A DNA stretch of 64,000 nucleotides, from the NCBI GenBank assembly GCA_013339685.2, contig CM023483.1:19890640-19954639 (forward strand), written 5' to 3'. A model generated the notes under the pieces. It had not been told where the DNA came from. It made no database searches and was given only the letters and a program-made list of their open reading frames with translations. The stretch comes from Hyalomma asiaticum (lineage: Eukaryota > Arthropoda > Arachnida > Ixodida > Ixodidae). Shown here piece by piece: positions 35,958 through 47,603 of this stretch; positions within the stretch are counted from its first letter, which is position 1, and each line of letters begins with the position of its first letter. The position numbers and the translations under genes were made by a program.

Positions 35958-38509
35958 TACTTTATTCTTCAACGCAACAACGCCTTTTTGCATCAAACCA
36001 CGTTACGTGGGCGACATTTCATTTGCTTTGCGTTCAAAACAAAACCTAATGAATTATCGCAAAAACTAACGACGTGTCGCAACTCTTCGGTAACGAGTCA
36101 CATGAAATGACTACCCACTTTACTGACGCAACTCGCACTGCATATATATAGTCTGGCAAGCTCGCATTGATTTCGTAACTATTACGTGCAGATCGCTTTG
36201 GCCCACAAACTTCTTAGACTAAGTGGAGATTGAGATACGTATTCTCCCCTGACGGCAAGAAAGCTTTGTGTTATGCCAAGTATTGCTTTCCTCGCTTTTT
36301 CCCAAGAACTTCATTCTGCACTAACACTCCGCAAGAGATTGCAACTGAAAGAATTTGCAGCATTGTGTAGCGTGTCGAGGGCAAGAGCGGGGCTAATGCG
36401 TCTCATAGAGATCATCCGACGCATGGTACAGCCTTGGCTTTGAACAGCTCCGTTGTTAATACTGTCTTCTGTTCAGGTAAATGACATTTGTAATTACTTT
36501 TCTTAGTTTGACCAATTTCCTCGGCATGCGAATGTCTGCGCACTATGTGATCAGACTTCTTCAACTCGTCGCCTGTGGAGCTTCTGTCATTGGTAAATGC
36601 ATAATATACCTGTTCTTAAGGATACAGTAAGAAAAAAAGAGGAGCGCTCTTCGCTATTAATTTGCTTGGCATGATAATTACACAGGTGCTTGCAGTTCGC
36701 ACCAATCTCATCTCTGGTTTCTGCTGAGCAAGCACTGTCTATGCCCACACGCTTACCACACCAATGGAGTGCTATGCTATTGACTGCGCCCTGCTAGCCT
36801 TGGAAGGAAACGGTGGGGTTAGTTCTCGCATGTGATCATTCTACTTTATTCCGCCGTGATAGTCAGCGGAATAACTCGAAGACTAGTGAGTGTACAGCCT
36901 GCGCAGAGAAAGATCAAACACTGGCTTGCCGCGTTATTTTTTCTTCGCAAAGATGCGGTCATGTGTTCACTCAAAAATGTGTTCGTAAGAGGATATACAG
37001 GGCAGCCACAACGCTGGACAGAGAATTAGCAAAGGCCGGTGGGCTGCGCGGAAAGGCACTTCGCAAACAAAAGTTTGGTGAATTCAGACGTCGACGTCAA
37101 ACCTCACACAATTCACCAGCGCTTGTGATGGCCGTCACGTGCTCAATAGAGTGGTCTAGTTTGCTTGAAATTCCAAATGAGCCTTGATGTACATATGACG
37201 TGAAAAGTGTTTATCCAACCGCATGAGGTAATTTGACGATATGTCACTCGTTGAGCAAGCCTCAAGGTTCGCTTTGCTTTTATTAGCAGTTGGTTCACCC
37301 GTTGTAATGCGACATAGGGTGCTTATTATCCTGCCCATGTGACGCCTTACGAAATATACGAAATCAAGGAGTCAGGATTCGCAACTTTAAGTCATTTTCT
37401 AGCAGTACCTCGGAACTACTTCGTAATTTCCCAGTGTTAACAATCGCCCCACTGCGAAAATTCCTTCGCGTACTGAGCTTGCAACAATCGCAACAATTCA
37501 ATATTTTTTAAACATAGTCTGAAAACGGGGCCCCTCAGATGCATGGGGGACCCTGTGAACGCATGAGCCAAATTTTAGCACGCTGTGTGCACCGGGAATT
37601 CGCAACCTGGTTTAAAATACGGCTGGAAACCACCTGCTCTTCCTTCAGCATTTATGACGTCACAAGGAACACTGACTCCGTCAATGTTTGAAGCAGTACT
37701 AGCATTAGTAAGTTCATAATCGCATAAATGTCCTCGGCAATGCGTTATTTGTTCGTTTCGAGTTCAATAAACAAAAGAAAAGTTATGTATTTTTCAGAAC
37801 AACAACATAACTTCAGCGATGTAGTAGGTCCCATTTGTGATGTGACGTCATTTCTTGAAATGATAGCAAGTGATTTCCAACTATATTTGAAACAACACTG
37901 ACGATTCCCTTGTTCTTGCAACGCGCTAATACTTGGCTCACGTGTTCACAGCAGTCTCCACAACCGACTGGCGTGGTTTTCAGACTATGTTCAAAAAGTA
38001 GTGCAGGACCGATTCCATATCATCCTGCAATATCACATATTGTCGCATAACAATACCACGTCACTGGTTGAACTCGTGAACAGTAATTGAAATATATTTT
38101 ATTAGTCGCACTTTCCTTTAAAAACTAATTTGTACTTGGCGCGGCAGTCAAGTAACGTGCTTTTCAAGCGCATTGTTTTGGAATAGTAACCCAAATCGCA
38201 CCAAAAGATCATCTGCATCATCTCACTCTACAATTAATTCCTTCGTTTTATACATGGAGTTTTTCATTTTTACACGAACGTACCCATTAACGTTCTGAGC
38301 TGTACGTTGGCATACTCGTTTTTACTCTGTATTCTTTATTCCTATTCTGTACGATCTTGTTCTTTCATAGCAAATCTCCACCATAGCTACTCGGTAATAT
38401 TTGTATTAAATTATATCGTCTGTTGTAAATATCATAATCACCGCTAAACACCTGGAGTATCAAGCCAGGCCATTAACGAGGCTGATATCTCAGGAGTCAT
38501 TAATAAAGT
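35958..38509. other. Intergenic, nothing recognised
   Basis: No gene is supported. Overlapping plus-strand open frames at 36813-37187 show no domain. No repeat family was recognised. Confidence 0.5.
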
Positions 38510-38574
38510 ATTCTCTCTCTGCGGGTCCCCGATAGGGGTTCCCGCGAAAGCGCCTCAGGATCCAATAAAGTTCA

Positions 38575-38644
<70 letters not shown>
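38510..38644 (+). mobile_element. LINE-like 3' end with (CTGT)n tail
   Basis: A CTCTCTCTGCGGGTCCCCGA stretch leads to GCGCCTCAGGATCCAATAAAG and then TTCAT before a tetranucleotide tract (38576-38644). The layout (AATAAAG, a few bases, then CTGT repeats) matches the 3' termini at 51120-51157 and 54565-54604. No coding sequence is left. The assignment is by layout rather than homology. Confidence 0.45.
38576..38644. repeat. (TGTC)n microsatellite
   Basis: About 17 uninterrupted units at the 3' end of a LINE-like fragment. Confidence 0.95.
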
Positions 38645-41600
38645 CAATTGTCCTTGCATCAGTGTACTTTAGAAGCTGGAGCAAGTTTTCGCGACTCATT
38701 GTTGTGCTTTATTTCTTGTTTTCTACTATTTTTGTGTACACTGTAGCATTTTACCCTGATGTCTATATTGCTCTTTTATCATATATGTTAAGAAGAAGTC
38801 CTCTTACATGTTCGCGCTCTGGGACCGCCATCTGTATCTTCATTTTTGCACCAAATTTGTGACTCAAATTTTTATATCTCGATAACTAAAAGTTTGAGAA
38901 CCGCAAGAGCCTTAAGGACACCCATATAAAACACCTTAGCCACGTAAATAATTTAAAAGCACCTTACGCCGCTACAGAGATGTAGGAACAGAAAATGACT
39001 AGGCAGAAAAATAAAAAAAAAACAGTAATTTTGCGAACACCTACTGTTCAGAAAACCGAACAAACTCCTGAACGTACATGTGAGTTTAGATAACCTTGAC
39101 AATAACAACCCCCTCGGAGGTGTTTTATTTATTTATTCATGTAACGAATCACCGCCCCTGGATCGCGCAAAAACGCTGGCAACAACGTGATTCAGACGGC
39201 ACAAAGCCGCGAAAGTTTCCCTGCCGTCACACGTAAGGAAACAATGCAAGAGGAATCTGTACTGAGCACGCACACACACAAAAAAAGTGCAGTGAAACAA
39301 ATATTCGGAGCTCGCCATATCGATGTGCCCTTCGTAAGGTATAAGTAACTAAAGCAATAAAACTTTTGGCTGTAAACTATCCCTGGGGCAGCAGACGCCC
39401 AGCGTAAAGCTTGCCATCTGGCAATGTCAGTTCTTTTCAGTGTGACCGTGTGGAGGGAGCTCTCGGGCTCTCAGGAATGGTGTACGTGCCCACTGCAAGG
39501 ATGGTTTTAGTTTGAGCCTAAATAACATGCAGCGCACAGAGACAACAAAATGCGACATAGCTGATTTGGCGAATGCAATGGCTTGCTGTTGCATCGCGTA
39601 ACGAGCGACCAAGTCGGGTAGCGAAGGCGCTCTCGACGGGGCACATATGAAGAGGCGTCTTGCTTAAAACTTCGTAAGGTGAACTCTGTGTGCGACGTTT
39701 AATAGCCAAACGTATAAAAAAGAAACGAAGCAGGGCTAACATGGCACAGTAAAATGCATAGACGTTCCTGCTCCATGGACATTTCACAGACATACACATC
39801 CCATATGCTTCTGAACAGCCGATACTGGCTATGCTCGAAGATTGATATCTCTATTTCGTAGACCTGATACTCACTGCTATGTTTATACGTTAAACCTTCG
39901 ATCTGTCGAAAGAAAGCGGGACAACCAAGTCAGGCATTACAAAACATGTTTTGGCCACAGAGAAAGCAACAGTGTCAGGCATGTGTCAAGCTATGCACCA
40001 AGGAGTACGTCCGGCTTTCTTCTCTTGTGTTCTTGTCCGCAATTCTGACTTTCTTTAATGATGAATATTGTGGTCTCTGGGCCGTGGGTTCAGAAAACGT
40101 GGCTAGCCGAGGGTTAGGAAGATGAGTCGCGCTTCTTGTGTCGTTCATGTGCGACATTTATTTCCATGGGTCGCTGTAAAGCGCTGTGTTCTTCATAAGT
40201 TCCTTTTCAGAGTTTTTTTTTTTTTAATTTTCTTGGCATACCTTACACCCGCTTAAATGTCACACCCTACCTAGACAGCTTTCATCTTGCGCAGTTCCCA
40301 CTAAAACTACTACTACTCATGTACACACGCATAACGCAGACGCCTCGAACAAATAACAATTGAAATAAGCGGAAGTCACCGCCTTCCATTTATCCCGTGG
40401 TATCCGCGACCCTCTTTCAACCGATTAGGGCATGTTGCCGGCGCATTCTTTTGAAGGTTGTCGCTACTGACGTGGTGCCACAGTCGGCGTTCAACGGTCG
40501 TTCTTCAATATACTTTATTTTTTCAGCACTGCCAGAAGGAACCTGTGCACCCCAGTGCTTATTTTCAAAAACTGCGTCCATCTTCCCTCAACTCTCCTTT
40601 TCTACTCCTACGCTGCCAGCGAACTCGTGTTGCCAGCAACTGCATTCTTCCATGTCACTACTACCAAACCTTGTTCTGACATCGCCTTCCTAAAATGTCG
40701 GTGGCGGGTTGCGTCTCTCGGACGAGCCCTGCCACAGAAGTCGTGCCTCGTGCCTCTTTTGCTTCAAAGCTGCCACCAGGCTGCATGCTTAACACGCCGC
40801 GACAGCCAAGCAGCAAGCAATGACGGTAACTCCGGGAAGTGGTCTCGCCTAAAAGCGAGAAAGGCACCGGGTACCGAGAATTTTAGAGCAAGGTTAAAAC
40901 TGATGCACGCATGTCTAGTTCAATTGTCGTTAGAAACTGCGCGTGAAGAGAGAGTGAGTATGAGGCGTGCACATATTTCTATAGTTACCTACGGGAAGTA
41001 CGTAGGTTTCGGTAGACTTGTAAGCCGAATAAACATTGCTACTTTATATAATTAATTATCGTACTGCATGTTGCTGCTCTGCACGCAGCTACTAAGGAGA
41101 GAGGGGAAGTGTTTCTAAAACAGTGGAAGAAAAGCAATGTTAAAATGTAATGTGTATCTACCTGGAATGTTAGAAATTCTGTAGTACTTTGCATCAATTT
41201 GACTTCGTAGCATTCCGAGCTTACGCGGTTTAAGAAACTGCCAGGGGTACGACTAACTCTTTGATCATGACGCAGTAGGGAATTTTAATTCTAATGTGTA
41301 TACACCTGTTTCCTCATTTACGACGAGCACTTCACGCTCGAGAAAATTAGTTTTTAATCCGGAAAAATGTTGTATTGTCAAGCGCGCGTACGGTCAGAAG
41401 AATGCAAGTTTCTGTATTGATTGTACAGAGTGACAAGTTATGCAGTAAATTCCAAAGGAAGGCAACACTGCTTCATATAATATAGGACATTTAGTTTCTA
41501 TACCACTTTTCATATTATATCGTGCGGTTGTTTTGTTTTTTTTTACTTTATCATAATGATGATCGTTCACCAATTCGCCCGACTTAGAACATAGGTACTA

Positions 41601-44154
41601 ACGAATCCACGAGATGTGTTGGGTGCAATGTTAGACCAAACAAAAAAAAAAGACAAATTGCTAGAGAGACTCAAGTACAACAGCATCATAGAACAGAAAT
41701 CATCAAATCAATTACGTGCCTTAAGATTATTTCTAAAGGTGTCTGCATCTGACCTGCGCTAAAGCTTTCTTTATTCTGGCTATTTTTTTTTCTTTCTTTT
41801 CGCTTTGTCTCTTCTCTCCACGGACACTAAGACAGAAATGAGCACGCACGCATGCACACGCAGGCACACACATACAAGCTATTGCTTTTCATGGTCCATG
41901 CTGTGCAGCCTATACCTCTTGCTAGCCTGAGCACAGAAGGTCCGAATATATATGGAGGATTTTCTAGCGCATTAACAGTAGTTACCTAACATGGTTAGCA
42001 CTCGGGGTGCAATAACTGCTGACAGCAGTTTGCTGTTTGTTGACGGCTCCAGTTTATGCTGTATTTAACTAAATAACATAGTTTAGCTCTCAGGTGTTCT
42101 ATTTTTTTTTTTCAGGGAAAGGTGGACGCTCAAAAGTCTGAATTTTTTGTAGAGCGGAAACGTTTTATCGGCAGCGCAGTCTCCACAGCTGGACGAAACT
42201 CTAACGGCATTCCAGTGCGTTGAGCAGCACACACGTTTTTGTTCTTGGCGAACATGTTTGCTTCAGCATGAGGGCAACACTGAAATTGTGAGTAAGGTGC
42301 CGAGCGACTACCGTGTACGACGAGGCATTTATCGTCTAAACATTGTACGCAGTAGACTTCCACACAGTGTTTTTGAGAGAAAGTGCGAGTGAACATGAGT
42401 AATAGCTGGCAGGCTAGCCGGAATAAAGACTTTCGGTGCGCTACTGTAGGCTGTGTGGAAGGCAAAAGGGGAAGGACTATAGGAAATAATAACAGAGGCA
42501 AAAGCAGCTGTGCACGCAAAGAGAAACCGACAGCGACGTCTTGTGAGGAACTCTGTGGGCACGACGTTTCGGCCATCCGCAACACAGCCATGCCAAATTA
42601 AGTGGAGGAAGCGACGAACGGTAGAAATGAACAATCGCTATTGTGTCGCTGTCACGTAATGAATGGTTAACGTTTTACGCTGTCATAACGTTAAGAAAAG
42701 GTATGCTAGTGTAGAAAGAGCTGTCTAATAATCACCTTCGCGCACATACACCAACAAGTAAGCCCCTAATGTATACAAAAACATTGTCCCCTGTAATGGA
42801 GCCATCAAATCCGGCTGTGCTGAACGTTAGAGGGAAAAAAAAAGAGATGTGTAGGATCGTCAAAGCGCCATGGCCAAGGTCTTATACGCCTGTGCATCAA
42901 TAGAGCCTACGTGGGGTAGAAACGGACATTCCTTTCACAGCAAAAAGGAAACGTCCTCGTCGCGTCAGTCGATCACTTACATAGTCCCATTATAGCTGCT
43001 TAGAAAAAAAAAAAAACCAAGCCGTGCCAATATTTCCTGAGCACGGCCTCCCATTCATGCCCGCCTGCGTGCCTCTCGCTTAGCTGTCTGCATATATGTT
43101 CTTGTTGTGACCAACCCGGAGAAAAAAAGACGAAAAAAAGATTTAAAGACCCAAGGCACAAAGCGGTGAAGTGGGATGTCCATCGAACGTCCTTTCTCAG
43201 TAGGGACAGCCACGAGGACAAGTATTGAGCGACCCTTCCAGAGAATAGATCAGGCTTGGGAAGAGAGAGAGAGGCAGGAGATCTTTACTGCCAGTGCAGT
43301 TACCGCACGCTGTCATTGAACTTATTGACCAGAGACTAGAGGGAAGAAACTCCCGCTGGACATTTCGAGGTCGGCACTTTCTTTAGATTGGTGATGTTGT
43401 TCTGAGGAGCGTCAGGAGAACGCGAGCACACATTCGTTGGGAAGCAACACAATCGTGCACTCGGTTGAAGTTTCGTTTTGTGAATGAAGTGGGACACATG
43501 CCGCTCGGTGTTTCGCACATGGCAGTCAGACTCTTTTGCAATACGTTTGATGTGTTCCCGATTTAAGTGCAATGACACATCACATGTGGCACGAGAGCAC
43601 GAATACAAATCTTGAAATGAGAATTTCAGAATTGTGCTTTGAATTTGGATGGAAAATCTGAATGGCCGCGCACGTACATAATGGAAGAGCAGGGGAATTT
43701 TGGGCAAATTTTATGCTGGTAAGCAAGCATCGTTCTGCCCTCTTGGTAGGAGCTAGTATGCCGGCGATTAACTTCGGTGTTAACAGAAAACGAGGTGAAC
43801 CTTTCGTAAACAAAGCTTCTAGGTGATCATGGCAGGCATTTGGATATTGAAATGCTGTTATAAGGAAGGCTAAACACGCAGAACAAATTGCGAGAGCTTC
43901 AGTGCATCGACCTCAGTATACACTCAGTTTGTGAAGATCATTGAAAAACGTGCTTTCTAGTTGCTTTCTTTTGAACTCATAGCACTCAGCCTTGAACTGT
44001 CGGCTCTGAAAGGCTGCAGAAGGATCGATCGAGCTTCGAAATGTGCTCTGTGTACTTTACAAAGGGGTAATGTGGATGGAAGGTTAACTCAGTAAATTAA
44101 CTGTACCCGTGCCTTCTCAATTGATCGCGATTGCAGCAAAGTGTGCGACAGACT
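38645..44154. other. Intergenic, nothing firmly recognised
   Basis: The longest stretch in which I can support nothing. Open frames at 40397-41055 (plus) and at 42130-42634 and 43336-43707 (minus) overlap other frames and lack recognisable domains. Poly(A)/poly(T) runs occur at 41526, 41642, 42105 and 43003. Confidence 0.45.
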
Positions 44155-44293
44155 AGATTGTAACTAGGGGGTGAGGCTACCTCAAGCCGCGTCTGTGCGG
44201 CTTTTTTCCTCATTCACTTCCATTTACCTCTCCTTTGTAAGTTTGTGTTTGTGTAAATGGAAAGCAATAAATCAAATCAAATCGAATCAACAA
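44155..44293 (+). mobile_element. LINE-like 3' end with AATCA tail
   Basis: A short GC-rich hairpin-like stretch (AAGCCGCGTCTGTGCGGCTT, 44194-44213) is followed by T-rich UTR-like sequence. It ends in AATAAATCAAATCAAATCGA and ATCAAC. The AATAAATCA(n) terminus resembles a LINE 3' end. Its tail is nearly the same as that of the SINE at 35541, which suggests a partner LINE family. There is no coding part and the left border is arbitrary. Confidence 0.4.
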
Positions 44294-44311
44294 GGAGTCA
44301 GTGTAATAATA

Positions 44312-44480
44312 ATTGCCAAAAACACGATATGATTAGGACACATATCTAAGTGGTGAGCTCTAGTAATTTTTACCCCCAGAAGTCGTTGAACGGGCACTGA
44401 CAACGCAGAGTACACGTGCCTGTAGTATACACGGTTCCGCCGGAATAATGCGACCTCTGCAGCCAGGATTGAACACGCAT
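44312..44480 (-). mobile_element. Ruka-like SINE, old fragment
   Basis: Minus-strand remnant. AAAACACGATATGATTA, GGGCACTGACAACGCAGAGT, ACACGTGCC and CAGCCAGGATTGAAC follow the order of the SINE from its 3' to its 5' side, with many changes and a deletion. Confidence 0.6.
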
Positions 44481-44696
44481 TTTTCGAAAAAGGCGGAGTG
44501 TCGACATATGTACTTGACCTCTTTCTTTAATGCTTACCATCTTTTGACGCGGTGGCGTTATAAAGCTAGACAACCTTAGATAGCGTTAGAGATAGCGTTT
44601 CGCAGGAATTGCGGTGTCGGCGCCCGCGCCGGCGTCGTTGGTGGTGAGCGGAAAATCACCCTTGTCCCTGAGCTAAAATTCGACGTAGATGTAAAG

Positions 44697-45983
44697 AAAA
44701 AAATTCACAGCATATCCACGGAGTGAATGATGATGAGTGGGCGAAGCTCCGGAGGTTCATCGTAGATCGTGCCGAGTTCCGGATTAATTTAGTTAACGCG
44801 CACGCTACGAATCCTTAAGGCCGAACCACACGTACGCTTCTAAGACGCGTGCGATGCGCGCGCGCTCATTCGCTTAACTGCGCATGCGTACACGGCGCAG
44901 GCGCATCTGGGCGCGTCTAGGCGCGGAGAACAAGCCCGGCTTGATATCTGCGCTCGATTTCACGCGTCCCACACACGTTTGGAGTCCTGTATACATGCGC
45001 AACTACGACGTGGCTTTACTCCTGCACCAGTTCGATTGTTTGTTCTTTGCTTTTCATGCTTAATTAGCAAATGTCTATGCATTACAATTGCACTTTTACT
45101 CATATATTTATTTTCGACCACTGTTTAAAGACATTTAGGCACACTAAAGCACTTATTGGGCTCAGGTGCCTCCCGTCAGCGTGGGAGTGGCTACACTTCG
45201 TCGTGCGCGACCTATCGTGCACCTTGCTACAGCGTGCACGAAGCCATCGAATGCGCGCTTGTGTTCGTCTAGCGGTGCTTCGTGGTGTGGAGTGGCCTTG
45301 TGAGGCACCACCTCTGCCATGGGATTGTGGCGAGGCCGACATTGCGTAGCGTGAAGCTGTATCAGTAGATCGGCACTAAGCGGTACCTGCTACGCCGACG
45401 TCTGCATAGCCGGAGTGAACGCGCGCTGGCGCACGCGACGTGCGGTTGCAAGCCACTATTCCGCGCCAGGCGCGGCAGAGCTTCGCGCGTCGACGCGTGC
45501 GTGGATGCGTACAGAAGCGTACGTGTCGTTCGGCCTTTATGGTTCAACTACGCACAAGTGAAATCTCCCACCGGCACTTCATTGCAAGTCAAGATCCAGT
45601 GCCTGTATATATATGGGTGGCCGGTGAACGGTTCTCCAGCGTGAGCAGTCGGTATTTTTCAATCAAGAAACTCGCTAGAAGACGCTGCCTGCGCCAACGT
45701 TGTCTCTCGCGGGTGAGGGCGCGTTCTCCTTCTTTGCGAGCTGGTAGAGCGTTCATCGAAGAAAGAGCGTTTCCATAGTCAACGCGCGCCTTTCGCTCTC
45801 TTTCTCTCTCTCTTTCTCACAAGACAGCAGATGGAAGAGTGAGAGAGCTCGCGCGCCGGGAGGCACGCGCCGAGGGCGAGCGCGAGCTTCCCGGCGGCGC
45901 GAGGTGGCTACATACATACATACATACTACTACTACTACAGAGGAGGGAACGACCCACACCCTAAGGAGCTTCGCCCCTAAAG
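44697..45983 (+). mobile_element. GCGAAGC-ended repeat, split by a MITE
   Basis: Second copy of the family at 16402. The left end reads CCACGGAGTGAATGATGATG then GTGGGCGAAGCTCCGG (44739-44754 region). The right end has GAGGTGGCTAC, CATAC and CTA repeats, then CCCTAAGGAGCTTCGCCCCT (45963-45982). The inverted 12-mers GGGCGAAGCTCC and GGAGCTTCGCCC are exact. The interior differs from copy 1 and is interrupted by the Harbinger-like MITE at 44818-45536. Text just upstream (GCGGTGTCGGCGCCCGCGCC, from 44611) may belong to a larger unit. Confidence 0.6.
44815..45539. mobile_element. Harbinger-like MITE, 719 bp, TTA TSD
   Basis: Element 44818-45536. The termini are inverted: the left begins AGGCCGAACCACACGTACGC and the right complement begins AGGCCGAACGACACGTACGC, one mismatch in 20. 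The direct trinucleotide TTA lies on both sides (44815-44817 and 45537-45539). A TTA/TAA duplication together with a GGCC...CACACG-type terminus is the signature of PIF/Harbinger elements. The interior is CpG-rich (GCGCGCGCTC, GGCGCGTCTAGGCGCGG) and has no transposase frame, so it is non-autonomous. It lies inside the GCGAAGC-ended repeat and is younger than it. Confidence 0.8.
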
Positions 45984-47352
45984 AAGCTTTAGGACCGAGT
46001 AGGCATCCTACGTGCGACCTCTCGCTCCGGAGGGCGAAGCGCTACGCGGTCAGCCACGCCGCAAGCAACGTTATAACCCGTTCAAGGGCAACTCCGGCGG
46101 TTTTTTTTTCACCAAGTTATGATATCAATGTTTTTCAATGGTACTGATAGTCCTATAACCGCCAGGGTGGTTGCGTTCCCTCCGAAACGCACAATAATAT
46201 TAAATAAGCAACTGAAATTTGTCTTCAAACCGAAACGGGTAGATGCTTCGTGGAGCCTGTGCGGTGACGTCACAACCTTCCCATCACCAGAAATATGGAG
46301 CTGGCGCCAAAGAAATGCCAGTGGCGAGGTCGTCCGACGACATATAGAGTTATGCCAGCTTTTCTCATCTTGACAGCGACGATTTGAGCGCTGAAGTATC
46401 GCCGTTTTGCTTTTAAAGGCCCGCTGGCTCGGGTAGGCAGCGTGGAGGTAATTACGTCAAAAACACAGGGTGGCCCGCGTAAGAATCCGCTAAAAAATTT
46501 TAAAATTCATTTACAAGAAAACTAAATGACCTACATCCGCCTGACTTGGGATATATTATTACACTACCGAGGAGAATATATATGGACAATTTTATTGAGA
46601 TAAGTGGATACTGAACAATCACCGGATTTGCCCTTTAAGGCAAGCCTTTTCTATACACAATTTTCCGTTGGTGATGCGCACATCTTGGAGGGGCGTCTCG
46701 GAGGTGTTTCAGCGTGGAAGAGGCTTGACAACCATCCGCGAGATGGTGCAAAGGGCCCACGGCGCCTAGGGTGCCTCGGTACGCGCTATTCACAATGTGG
46801 CTAGGCGACTCAAGAGCGTGGCAAGCGAAAGTGCTCGATGAGAATGGTGCCACGCATCGCTATCGCGTTGAACCCTTAAGGAGAAGCTTAAGGGTCCCAC
46901 AACTTTTTCCACTCTATGTCACGCCTGTTATCGTTCGGCGCCGGTAAGAAGGTTTTAGAACAAGTTGTTTTTTTTTAATACACCTTAGGCGCAGACAGTG
47001 CTTGAGCTTACGCGAGTTGCTTTGCGAATGTAACCGACTCTTCTGCTGTATGTAGCTTGGCATGTGCGACGCGTACGTTCCAGGCCTCGCACGAACATCA
47101 GTACTACAGCAGGAATGCTATATGACTTATGTATAATCCAGAACACATGTATAAATGCGGGCGCATTTCGCCGGTGATGAGCTTTTTTTTCTTTTTAGTG
47201 CCTCGCTATTGCCTACTGATAATCCATACTTGGGATTAGCAGTATGGTTAAATAAACAAATAAATAAATGAGCCCACTACTACGTTAAGGCGGCTATGCG
47301 GAACTAAAAGCGGCTATGTGCCTAGCAGATCCTAAAAAAGCACGCCATGCAT
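45984..47352. other. Intergenic; small perfect hairpin at 46872
   Basis: No gene is supported. ACCCTTAAG-GAGAAG-CTTAAGGGT at 46872-46895 is a perfect 9-bp stem with a 6-base loop. No T-run follows and no associated gene is seen. Confidence 0.5.
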
Positions 47353-47603
47353 GGTATAGCATGCTTTGTGGTGTTTAACGTCCCAAAACCAGCTCTGATT
47401 ATGAGAGCCGCCATAGTGGAGGTCTCCGGAAATTTCGACCACCTGGGGTTCTTTAACGTGCACTGACATCGCACAGCACACGGGCCTCAACATTTCGCCT
47501 CCATCGAAATGCAGCCGCCGCGGCCGGGATTCGATCCCGCGACCTTCGGATCTGCAGGCGAGTGCCATAACCACTAGACCACCGTGGCGGGGCGGTATAG
47601 CAT
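47353..47603 (-). mobile_element. Ruka-like SINE with 10-bp TSD
   Basis: Full-length minus-strand copy (47363-47593) flanked by GGTATAGCAT at 47353-47362 and 47594-47603. The intact complement of the B box, GGGATTCGATCCCGC, and the CACTAGACCACCGTGGCGGG head are visible. The copy is very similar to those at 35292 and 50121, so it is relatively young. The 3' tail is short. Confidence 0.93.

Noticed and set aside
36813..37187. 124-codon plus-strand open frame as a gene
   Set aside because: No domain, no plausible signal peptide, and an alternative overlapping frame on the same strand. Consistent with chance.
46872..46895. Hairpin as a transcription terminator
   Set aside because: Intrinsic terminators of this kind are bacterial; there is no T-run and no adjacent gene.
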